Source of the DNA: Prunella strophiata
Lineage: Eukaryota > Chordata > Aves > Passeriformes > Prunellidae
Assembly (NCBI GenBank): GCA_036583965.1
Contig: JAZBQD010000017.1
Coordinates: 27,500,385 to 27,564,384 of the forward strand
DNA length: 64,000 bases
Direction: 5' to 3'
Position 1 is the stretch's first letter, and every line of letters begins with the position of its first letter. Both the position numbers and the translations under genes were made by a program. Under the pieces are notes generated by a model, which saw nothing but the letters and a program-made list of their open reading frames with translations, was not told where the DNA came from and made no database searches. This document shows, piece after piece, positions 1-9,800 of this stretch.

Positions 1-589
1 AAATCAGGCTTAAAGTGCTCTTGGCCTCACTGGGTTCTAGTTGGGTGAGAGGAAAAGTACCAGTGAACTCAGTCAGCTGTGTCCTGAAGGATAGGGATGG
101 GGGCCCTACATCCTGAGTCCTCCTCCTCAGAACCTCCAATCATAACCATCTCCTGTCCTAGCAAAACCAGCCTGATGAGTTATACACTCTGTTGTAGGTG
201 TTTTGCCCTGCTCAGCCCCAACTCTGCAACCACTTAGATAGGATCAGATTTACTATCAATACTTAGTCAAAAAAATAAACTTGGCCCACTTTAAATGGTC
301 CATGTTATGCCACATAGCTCATACTTTGTAAATAGCAAATGATATCAGGAAAAATCAAAGAAAGAAAAAGTCTTTATATAAATATGGAAAAGAAAACACA
401 GTGTCTGTGTTCACAGCAGGGGAGAGTACCACTGACACACAATAAAACTTTAATGTAACTTCACTTATGTTAACATAAGAAACAGATTTAGAACTGTCTG
501 TGGTTAAAGACTGATATACTAATGTGTCATTGTCCCAGCCTATCCATAAAACCTTAACATTGATACAGAAATCAGCCAGATAAAAACTT
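1..589. other. Unclassified sequence beside an LTR
   Basis: No gene or repeat is recognised. The first 240 bases are more GC-rich than the window average and the rest is AT-rich. An 80-codon minus-strand frame (355-597) abuts the 3' end of the minus-oriented LTR that follows. If that LTR is the 5' copy of a provirus, ERV internal sequence would lie here, but I see no primer-binding site and no gag or pol motif, so a solo LTR is more likely. Confidence 0.4.
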
Positions 590-1125
590 TCTGACACAGA
601 TTTGAGTGTTAGAAAGCAGCATTCTTTATTACAGTGTGCTGTTCACTCAGAGAATCCTTCCTCTAACTGAGTGCCCTGAGCACTGGGTGAATGCTCAAAA
701 CTGTGAGTTTTTAATCATACACACTGATGACATTGGCTATCCCTGCTTACTTGATGTATGTGTATTACCTTATTTTACATAGTCACACCCTCTTTTTGGA
801 AGGCCCTATGTGGTTCTTTAGGGTTTATCTTTAATGTCCAGTGTCCTTTTTAGGTGTCTGCTCCTCAACTTTCATTTTGAGTAAGTGCAATATTGTTGCT
901 TTGCATAACTTCTGCTTTGTCAGCCTTGCAAAGCTAGGCTGGCATCCTGTTGTGTTTTGCGTGACTTCTATTTGTTTAAGTTACATGCTTTGTTTCTCCA
1001 AAGCTGTGCTATTTTGTCCTGTCCTTGTCAGAGTATTTGTAAGACAATTAAACTGCTGATATTGTCATGAAAGTATTTATTCTCTTGCTCATTTAACATG
1101 ATTTGTAGAATGTAGGACAAAAAGT
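590..1125 (-). mobile_element. Degenerate ERV LTR, minus orientation
   Basis: Read on the minus strand, this stretch has the layout of a songbird ERV LTR. A polyadenylation region lies near its end (AATAAA within 'cactgtaataaagaatgctgc', about 620-645), followed by a short U5-like stretch. The text around 880-1000 (Cys-, Leu- and Phe-rich when translated, T-rich DNA with 'tgacttctatttg') matches my memory of a common passerine LTR. Both ends are approximate, because no clean TG...CA termini or target-site duplication were found. No coding sequence is attached. The element is an old insertion with many substitutions; family assignment needs a repeat-library search. Confidence 0.5.
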
Positions 1126-3618
1126 GCAAAATGGCATGGTTAGGATGCATAGAGCAATGAAAGCAGAGATCACATCTGACCTCTCAGTGGTTTCAGGGAA
1201 TGGTCTCCCCTGGGGAAGAGCTGCAGGATGAAGACATAGTAAGAGGAAGATGTTATGATTTGTCACTTTTGGATCAGCTCAGCAAGTGACTCAGTAATGA
1301 TGAATCTGCCAAGAAAATGGAGTGAATGAAGGCCAGAGAGCCATAGGTCATGTTGTCTAAGCAGCTAAATGGAAAAAAAAAAGGATGACATGGGTGGGGT
1401 CAGCAGAAGAGGGCCAGCATTGTTACCACCAGGTTGTAAGCATCAGCTGCTATGGTGGTTGTACCCTTTTAGCAGATTACCATGGCCATATGCAACATCC
1501 TGAGGCCTTAAACCATCAACAAGGATGCTCAGGAACAAAAGCAGAATCTTGCAGACCTTTTAGTACCAAAAAAAATCCAGGGATTTTGGTGCAGCAATTG
1601 TAACCATAGTGAGTACTGCTAACTCTTCCATGACTGCATGCTGCTAAGGCTGTGGTAGATGCCCACTACCATCATCAAAGTAATCTCTTAGCTATCTTAG
1701 AACTGAACAGTGCTATACCATAACTGTAAACATGGTTGTCATGCTTGCATTATATTCATATATTACAGTTTCATAAACTGTTACATTGCACATGCTATTA
1801 AACCTCATTATAGAGACCTGGCATGTTAATAACTCCTTTTTAATTTTCTGGGCAATAGCTCTGCATGCTCATGCCTCCCCACCTCCAGAGCTTATCTTGC
1901 TACCTCTGCATGAGTTCTCTAAAAATTTCTGCCGGTGCTCCCTCCACCCACCCCTAGAGGCACCTGTCAATTATAACTCTAACAATGTATCAGCACACAC
2001 AGTGACATTCAACATGCTAAAAAGGGCAAACAGTTTGTAGCAAGGTCCACCTCTCTAAAATGCTCCAAATGGTCTAAAAATGGAGATGTAAATTAATCAA
2101 ATTAAATAAAAATATTTAAAAATTATGAAGCAAAAAGGGTAATAGAAGATGTGCTTTGATTACTAGTGATGGCTCTACTGCTCTGTTTTGTGGCATGCTG
2201 AATTTAGCAACTAATGATAAATCACTAAAGCAACCTGTTTTGATGGAGGATTGCAAATACTGGCATGAGCACAATATTCAAATGTTTTTTCTCTGGACTA
2301 GTGTGTTATTTTCTCTAGTCTATAAACAAGGACTTGATTCACAAAGACAATTAAAATTTGCAATAACATAGAAAATTTTCTCCTTGTCAGGTTAGAAGTT
2401 TCAAGAGTCCCAGCAGTTTGACCAAATGACTCTTAGCCTAGCTATTTTCTGGCATAGCAATTTGGGGGCAAATACATTGGTCTTGTAGCACAGCTCGCTG
2501 AGCAGCAAGCTGAGACTTTTTAATGCAAATATACAGTTCTTGGTCTAGGAACAAAGTGGTCTTCAATGAGTTTCTTCTTGTCTGAGAGACAATAAAACCC
2601 AAGGATATGTGGATGAAATTTCTATTCTAGTACTGACACAGATTAGAGGGAAGGGATGAGGAAAGCTAACCACAGACTGTTTCATGGGGTAAGGCCAATG
2701 TTTGAGTTGTTCCACAACCAAATCTCTGACCCTTGGCATGAAATTTTGGTTTCATTGCGATAATGGAGCAGTAAGGTGCTGAAAATAGGAGAAACCCTAC
2801 ATTCTCTGCTTTTCATATACAAGAGACAAGTTAATGTTTGGGGATGCTCTCTCCTCTTCAATGACAAAAAGAGGGGAACAAAATTTTCTGACAATTCTGA
2901 GTGCTTGTGAAAGTTTATCTCATGACAAACATGTAAAACCTTTGACCCAGCAAATGCAATTTTCCTGGATATATAAGATGTCCTATTAACAGCTAAGTAG
3001 TCTCTCCATTGTGTCAGAGAACACTATGAGTTGTTGATACTGAGTTTCTCTCTTCAGTGTTCAAACTATTAGACAGTCTACTCTTCACAAAACATACATT
3101 ACATAAAATGCAATAGATGACTTCACATTTGGCAACTGTTATGTTCAATTTATACCTGAATTTTTGTGATCTTTATTTTTGCAGCCATTGAACAGATATA
3201 TAATATATTATTATATATATTATTTATCATATATATGTATATAATAAATTAAAAGCACCAGTAGTTGTGATTATCAGCTGGATCAGATGTAGTATGTGGA
3301 ATATAAACCAAAATCCTCTATCCTGCTAACCCTGGAGATACCTGTGTTTCCATTTCAGAGGAAGCATTTGGACTGTGTTGGAGTAAATTAACAGCATGAT
3401 GACTACATGTAAGTAGGGTTGGTAACTGCAGCAGACCCCAAAATATACACCTTGGTTTGTTTGGGAAGTTTCCCTCATGGCCCTTGTAAGAGTACGTGAT
3501 GGCCACATGTAAGCACACATCAGCCTACATGTTTGTGTCAATGCATACAGACCAAAATAATCATCTGTAACTGGGGGATTATCTTTATACACATGAGTTC
3601 AAAAATAACGTCATGATC
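1126..3618. other. Unclassified AT-rich intergenic sequence
   Basis: No gene or identifiable repeat. Open frames of up to about 110 codons occur on both strands (for example 3585-3914 minus, which runs into the following LTR), but they show no domain, splice-site pattern or composition suggesting coding. A short TA-rich tract at 3195-3247 is the only simple repeat of note. Confidence 0.5.
3195..3247. repeat. Imperfect TA-rich tract
   Basis: About 53 bases composed almost only of A and T, with interrupted (TA)n runs. It is a decayed microsatellite or simply low-complexity DNA. Confidence 0.85.
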
Positions 3619-3816
3619 TGTTGGTTTGCAATACCATACATGTCACATTGTCTTAGCACAGCCTGGTTTTCAGTAGCCAGGGAGGGCCACAGAAGTGCCT
3701 TCTGTGAAAAGCTGCTGGAAGCTTCCACCATGTCCAACAGAGCCAATCCCTGATGGCTGTGAAGATGGACATGCTTCTGAGCCAATTCGAGAGGCTGGTT
3801 ATGCCTCTGTTTTGAC

Positions 3817-3828
3817 ATATTTAAGAAG
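3817..3828 (+). promoter_or_regulatory. TATA-like box of the LTR promoter
   Basis: The sequence 'atatttaagaag' sits about 200 bases into the LTR, where the U3 promoter TATA element is expected. It is the last piece of recognisable U3 before the GC-rich captured block, so transcription starting about 25-30 bases downstream would begin at the edge of that block. Activity today is doubtful given the age of the element. Confidence 0.45.
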
Positions 3829-3839
3829 AAAATCAAAAC

Positions 3840-4115
3840 GGTGCAAGCGCATCCCTGTTTTCCAGGGATGGGGAGATGCTGCTGCTGGCACCAGCCAGGC
3901 ACAGCCTGCGGCATTGCACCACTGTGGCTGCCACTGTCTCGGCACAGCCCGTGGTGGCCCTGGCCTGTCTAGCCACCCCTGGCCTACCATGCCACAGGCA
4001 GAAGGGCAGGGTGGTGGCAGTGGCTTCTCTTTCCCGATGCTCTGCATGGAGAGAGGTGTTACACAGTGCCAGCGCCGCGGTGGCTGCCGCTGCGCACAGG
4101 CAGCAGTGGGGACAC
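3840..4115 (+). other. GC-rich leader of the captured block (5' UTR-like)
   Basis: This stretch is far richer in G and C than the rest of the window and still holds several CpGs, with 'gccagcgccgcggtggctgccgctgcgc' just upstream of the ATG at 4116. Such sequence is typical of the 5' UTR and CpG-island promoter of a vertebrate signalling gene. It sits between the LTR TATA-like box and the kinase-like frame. Long open frames cross it on both strands (a 234-codon minus frame at 3799-4503 among them), which its base composition explains. I take it as part of the same captured host segment. Confidence 0.45.
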
Positions 4116-4391
4116 ATGGCTGATAGCACAAAGGTGGCAGGCAAGTCCCCAGGGTGGAGCCTAGGCCAGATGGACCTCTCAGCTCTGTGGGATTCTGCAG
4201 AAATCTTTGAACTGGTGAAACTTGTTGGCAGTGGTACCTACCAGCAGCAGTTTTTCTTCTGGTCAGAGAAGAGGAGGAAGTTAAGACACGTGAGAGAAAA
4301 AATGGTGACACCAAAGTCAGTGGAAAAAAAAAAAATAGAGGAGGAGAAGGTGCTCCAGGCATCAGAGACGAGATTCCTCTGCAAGCTGTAG
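4116..4391 (+). pseudogene. Captured N-terminal fragment of a MAP4K4/MINK1/TNIK-like kinase, fused to LTR sequence
   Basis: An ATG at 4116 opens a 91-codon frame. Residues 20-42 (4173-4241) read DLSALWDSAEIFELV followed by KLVGSGTY. As I recall the family, misshapen-type STE20 kinases (MAP4K4, MINK1, TNIK) have a near-identical stretch just after a short variable N-terminus, ending in the glycine-rich ATP loop GNGTYG; about 18 of 23 positions agree. The preceding residues (MADSTKVAGKSPGWSLGQM) resemble the family's M-x-SPARSL-type start in position and length. The homology ends abruptly after GTY at 4241. From 4242 the frame continues as translated LTR sequence (QQQFFFWSEKRRK...) to a stop at 4389-4391. 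The catalytic lysine, HRD and DFG motifs are all absent, so no kinase activity is possible. About 280 bases of GC-rich DNA (3840-4115) precede the ATG and look like a decayed 5' UTR. Which of the three paralogues was the donor cannot be told by eye. Confidence 0.65.
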
Positions 4392-5051
4392 TGAGGACTA
4401 TGACAAAACAAATTATCTCTCTGTAATACATAAAGTTCATGTGGAGATCCACTCTCCCCAGCAGTGAGGAGAAGTGCTCACGCTGGAGCAGGTGGATGCT
4501 CAAGAAAGCTGTGAATAGAGAGAGAAGGGCCCCTGCTTCCAGAGTAGAGACAGGGCCCTTGCTTCCAAACTAGAGCAGCCTATCCTTAAAAGACTGAACC
4601 TGGTGGATGAGTGACTCATGGCACAACAGTTTTGGCATGACTGTTTGGTCCCATTCCTGTGGGAGGGACCCCATGGCATAGCAGAGGAAAGACTCCTCTC
4701 CCTGAGTGAACAGAAAAAGGTCTTGAATAACGAGCTGACCAAAACGCCCATGCCCAGTCTCCCTGCCCTGTTGGTGGGAAGAAGGGAGGGGCTGGGGGGA
4801 AAAAAGGTGTTTTAAAGGCCTCTTTTACTTCTCATTATTCTCGTCTGACTCTGTTAATAATATATTTACCTTATACCTTTAAATTTGAACCTTTTTTTTT
4901 GCCTTTAGAGTGTTTTTCTTATAGTACTTATCACAACCCATGACCCCTTTGTTATTTTTTTCCCCTCTCCTCTGTACAACTCTAGCAGAAGAGGGTGAGT
5001 GAATGGCTTTCATAGGTGCCTGGTGTTTGGCCAATATTAAACCACAACACA

Positions 5052-6424
5052 CAATACCTTCAGGTATTTTTTCCTGTAATCCATCTGTTCCCCAGTAACC
5101 CATGCCTCACCTATGGCATAGCCTAGGCCATGAGCCAGGAATTGAATTGTACTGCTTTCCTTTTCTTGTTCTCTAATACTGGACCTTTTTAACACTATCT
5201 TATCAGAGAGAAAGGGCTAGGCACCCTTCTGGAAGCTGCACATGCTACAGGTGTGCAGGTTGTGCTGTGTTTTACTGTCCACTAAAAACTCTACTGACAT
5301 CATCTGGTTTCTCCAGCTTGTGACTTACACCTTCCCTGCCTTTTTGCCTGCTAGTGTTTATGGGCTCTCTTGAGAGAAAATCCTTCCTGAAGAAGAAAGA
5401 GAAGTAATAGATTTTCTGTTCTGAGGAACAACTACTACAAGGTGATGCATGGGCTCACATTGCTTCTACTTCTCTTTGTTTACCTTTCTCATCACCAGCT
5501 GTGTGTCGGTATGTGTCTATTAAAAAACAGGTACAAGATGCAGTTTAATGAGTGTGAAGGGGGGCATGGCTTTGAGGTGGGACACTGGACACAGGGCTGA
5601 CCTTTAAAATCTGTGTGAATTTGATCAATAATTATGTTTAAATTAAAAAAAAAAAAAAAAAAAAAAAAGTTGTATCAGTTTCCCCTTGGCTTTTTGTCTG
5701 AGGTAAAAAAGCTGAATTCTCCAACTGGAGGGTGGTGTGAAGAGCAGGAGCCAGAAGCAAACACCACTTTCTGAACCAAAGGAGTTGTGATCAGCATGGA
5801 GCTTGGCTTAGACTTGTGAGCCAGTCTCTCCTGTGTTTCTGGTGCCAATAACCTAAAAATACTCTATCTTCCAAAGCCACAAGCAACCATGACATGAGCA
5901 CAGCTGCTACATAGAGCAAAAATGGGAGGCACTAATGAGCTGAAAATTTCCACTTTCCAAGCATATGTTTGTAAGCCAACCTGATGCGTGTCTGACTGCA
6001 AAACTTTTCTGTACATTTCACTAGTGATTTCAACAGCATGATGATTGCAGAGAAAGCGAAGCTGATGACAGGAATTAAGTCTGGGACAAAGATATGGATC
6101 TGTTTAAGAGGGAATGCTTGGCAGAACATAAAGGTGTGCAAAGGGAGAGGGTGAAAGATGAGAAGACTTAAGTCTGTAAGAAAACTGTTCCTCCTCTTCC
6201 AAAAGTGCTGGACACTGTGTGGCTATTTATTTTTTCTGACAGCTAACTGTGACCCCACAGACAGACACTGAGCTGTTCATAGCCCTGAAGCAGAGCCCCT
6301 GGAGATCCTCACCCAGCTGTAAAACTGTAGCTATGGAGCAGTTGCCCTGTGAGGAGCACAGCTAATAAAAGCCAGTTTTATGTGGTGCAATGTGCTATAT
6401 GCCCTTTGCCCCTTCCCATACATC
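5052..6424. other. Unclassified intergenic sequence
   Basis: No gene is recognised. It holds an A24 run (5645-5668), which might be the tail of a short retroposed sequence, but the 100 bases before it match nothing I know. The 69-codon minus-strand frame at 5932-6141 has no recognisable feature. Confidence 0.5.
5645..5668 (+). repeat. Poly-A run of 24
   Basis: An uninterrupted run of 24 A. It is either a simple repeat or the tail of an unrecognised retroposed fragment; there is no AATAAA in the usual window upstream and no target-site duplication that I could see. Confidence 0.9.
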
Positions 6425-6845
6425 CTCTTCCAGGAGGTGTTGGTGATATTTGTGTCCAATAGGTGGGAAGAATGATGAGTAGGATTCTATGTTATTAGAA
6501 AGTTAATTAATTACTTTATTGTACTATATTATTTTACACTATACTATACTACACTACACTACGTCTAAACTGAAATTGAATAAGAATTAAACTGAACAAA
6601 ATCTCGTGACTGTCTCCTGACAGTCCTGACACACACACATGGCTCCAATTGGTCAATGAATCAAAACACTATCACTAGAATCCAATTAAGCAATCCCTTC
6701 AGGTAAGCAATCTTCCACAATGCATTCCACTTGTGCACAGTACAGGAGTAGTAAATGAGATAAGAATTGTTTTAATCATTCTTTTCTCTACTTCTCTTCT
6801 TACTTCTCTCAGATTCAGAGAAATGTGAATCCCACAAGGAGGGGA
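6425..6845 (+). mobile_element. Degenerate ERV LTR, plus orientation
   Basis: The order of segments follows a passerine ERV LTR I recall: an AT-rich part of short repeated 'actatactac'-like units (6515-6565); 'gtgactgtctcctgacagtcctgacacacac' (6604-6634); 'ccaattggtcaatgaatcaaaacactatcactagaatccaatta' (6646-6690); then 'gagataagaattgtttt' (6758-6774) and a pyrimidine-rich end. The 3' boundary is vague and no TG...CA pair or target-site duplication was located. No internal ERV genes are attached, so it is either a solo LTR or a truncated one. The assignment rests on visual memory of the family. Confidence 0.55.
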
Positions 6846-9800
6846 AACCTCTAGCTCTGATGGAAGCCCTGCTCTCAGCTTGGGCAGAGGACAATGCATG
6901 GCCAGGAGGTCTCTTGAGCATTTTGTTCACAGCTGTGAGTGATGGCTGGTGCCCCTCTCTGCAGCCTCACTGTCAGCCTCCTTCCTCTGCCTGAGTGAAA
7001 CACACCTCTGAACTTTGCTGCATTGACTCAGATTTCATACCAAGTTAATAAGGAATGGGAAAAGAGAGGAACTAACACCATTGTTACAGTTGAAACAGTA
7101 CGGTTTCAGTTCAGTTTCCCGAGGGAAACCAGGCTGTGTATACAGAAGGAGTGCCTGCATAGCTAAAATGAGACGCTGTGCAGAGAGAGGTCAGCTGCAG
7201 TGTCTCTGTGAGGCTGTGCAGGCATGTCCTCCTGTGGCCAGGACAGAATGTAATTCCCCATCCCCATCCCCACTACCATTTTGACCATGTATTTTGTTAA
7301 GTGGTTTTGCTTCCAGTAACATTCAGGTTAATTTTCCCCTGGTTAAAATATCACTGAGCACTTGACACTTATCATCACTGGGTTCTTGTGTTGGATTACT
7401 TCACATACTCTTCAAATGAGTAAAAAAAATTACTATGCCTGGTTAGCTGATAGAAGAATATAAATTCACTTGACCTGATAGAGGTCTGTAATTTTTTATT
7501 AATGTTATATGAGATATTCCTATTTAATCCTCAAAGTTACAAAAATATAAGGCTATATGGGAGAAATAAGGCAACTACAGACTGTTCTAGGCCAATTTTA
7601 TTCTCAAAAAAAAAGCCTTGTCCTGTTTCTCTCACATCTCTTCAGGAGGTTTTGAGCCTCTGTTTTGGCAGACTTTCACTACTTTCCTTTCTTTATGCTT
7701 ACCTGCCTCACAGACACTCAATCTGTAATATTGAATTGTCTGTTTTCTCTTTCTCAGGGATGTGGCTATTCCAAACAATACATTTGATTTCTTCAACTCT
7801 TAAAAACCCACTCATTCATCGCAACATTATTATCTGTGATTGGCAAGCAAGAGTTTAGACCAGCCCTTTCCATTCCTGCTTTGCTGCTGCAAAATATTGC
7901 ATTTTCATATTCCAGCTTAGATGACTTCAGTCTTTGTAATACCACACTGCTTCTTTCTTTCCCTGTCTTTCTTACCAAATATAGGTGACTTCTTGTCACT
8001 GTCAAGGTTTTTCACATACCAGTCTCTACTTCTTTCTTTTTAATAAGGTGATTGATACTGCAGAGTAGTTCACAGTGACAGAATTTCCTCCACCTCATTT
8101 TCAGGTGAACATCTTCGTACTTTCTCTCTGGTTGCCCCTTACACTCAGAGGAGAACAACATATTACATTAGTGAGATTTACTATCAGCTGGCTCACATTA
8201 GTATCATGACAGATGCATCTGTATCACTGCCTTATTGTGCTCTATCAGGTCTCAAAAAAGCTGCTATCTCAAAACAGAAGGAAATTTCATGTCCTGAAGC
8301 CACTGGTGCCCACAAACACTGGTGCTCTCATGTTTACTGTGGGAAGAGCAAAACTGAGCATTTTCACTTCTGGGTATGAATTATTATCTCATGAATTTAG
8401 GCCTGCACTGAGACAACACTCGATCATTAACTCAAATCATTAACCTTCAAGTCCTAAGGCATTTTACACAGCCTAAAAGCTGAGTGTCTTTTTAAAAGGT
8501 TTCAGGAATGTGCCTGTGATCTTTAAAATTGTCATTTTACTTCAGTCTTCGTGAAACCTGTGCACATAGAAAAAACTTTTCACTTCCTAGAGTTAGTTCC
8601 AACAGTAGATGATGTCTTTTCAAATATTACTGCAAAGGTTAAAGGAGACCTTAGGACCAGTGCAAATTGAACCAAGAGTATATGTGAAAATGAAGCAAGT
8701 TCCTTTTGTCAACAAGAGAAAAGAAAAGCTTTTTTTTCATCTGGTTGAGTTTTTACATAGTTTTATTTTAGTAAAAGCCTTTTTATGCATGTTGTCTCTT
8801 CATTGCGGAAAAAAAAAAATCATGAGGATTCCTTGTGATGTAAGTTAGAGGAGGCTATGAATAAAAAGACTGAATCTGCCCTACATGAGTCATTTTACCT
8901 CTCTAGGTGTCAGCCTCTCCCATCAGAAAAAGTCAACACTTCCAAGGCACTATGGTCAAGAAAGAATGGGCTGCTGCAGGAGCACCAGGTAGTATTCCTG
9001 TTAAGAAGTTTCTGACAAATCAGAACCTCTAAGAGGGCAGAAAAAGAAAGGTGAATATACCACCATTACATTCATAACAAAGCTATGATTTCATGGACAG
9101 CCCTGTGGGAGAAAAGAGAGACTACCAGATAACTGGCAAAAGGGGTAAAGAAAATAAGGAAAAACAATGCATGTGTACTTTTTGCATGTGTTGCCATTGA
9201 AACACTTAGCAACAAACTCCAAAACAATCTTTTGGACATTTCAAGAACATTATTTCAACTTTTCTGTCTCCCACCACATGGTGACTCTCACTCCTGTGTG
9301 GTGTCTTTCCTCCTCCATAATGCATCAGAAATACATAATCACCATTGGTATCATCTTTTGTCAACTATGGTATTAGATCAGTTCAATCCAATGCAAATAG
9401 TGACGTCAGCATAAAGCATTCAAATGATGACAGAAGCATTTTGCTATGCATAAAGAGGTTGGTTATTATATCACTTTTAAATTTATAGGTTCAGTTCATC
9501 TTAAGCTAAATACCTAGTTATTTAACAGCTGTTATGAGTCAGCCAGAGAGAGGATTACTTTAAAAATGTTGCAACAAATGCTTTAATCTTGAGCTACAAT
9601 AGAGGAACAAGTCCGGTCAGGTCATGTCTAATAAAGGTTGTGCTCCAGTAGTACTTAGGATTTTATCACTGTTCATACAAAACAGGAGATGGTTTGATAT
9701 CGTAAATCTTGCCACCCTCATATTAACCCCAGAAATTTCAGAGATAGTTGGGATAGAATTTTTTCAGGGCATAGGACCATGCTTAAACAGTTTCAGATAA

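Larger units (their letters stand above)
3619..5051 (+). mobile_element. Solo-type ERV LTR (songbird LTR5-like) with an embedded host-gene fragment
   Basis: The segment starts with 'tgttggtttgc' and ends near 'taaaccacaaca', a plausible TG...CA pair. Several stretches match my memory of an abundant passerine LTR (zebra finch TguLTR5-type): the block 'ttctgtgaaaagctgctggaagcttccaccatgtcc' beginning near 3699; a TATA-like 'atatttaagaag' at about 3817-3828; 'gacacgtgagagaaa' near 4285; and the 3' part with 'cacaacccatgacccc' then 'agaagagggtgagtg' (about 4931-5000). A degenerate polyadenylation region lies near 4855. Four G-runs at 4776-4799 could form a G-quadruplex. Its length of about 1.4 kb is larger than I recall for the family, explained by the extra GC-rich block at about 3840-4241. 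The 5 bases before 3619 are not repeated after the 3' end, so no target-site duplication is visible and the exact ends are uncertain. No gag, pol or env sequence flanks it. Confidence 0.7.

Noticed and set aside
3695..4123. 142-codon plus-strand frame over the LTR
   Set aside because: It is in a different frame from the kinase-like segment and is explained by GC-rich sequence.
3799..4503. 234-codon minus-strand frame
   Set aside because: It lies antisense to the LTR and the captured GC-rich block; low stop density follows from base composition, and no domain is visible.
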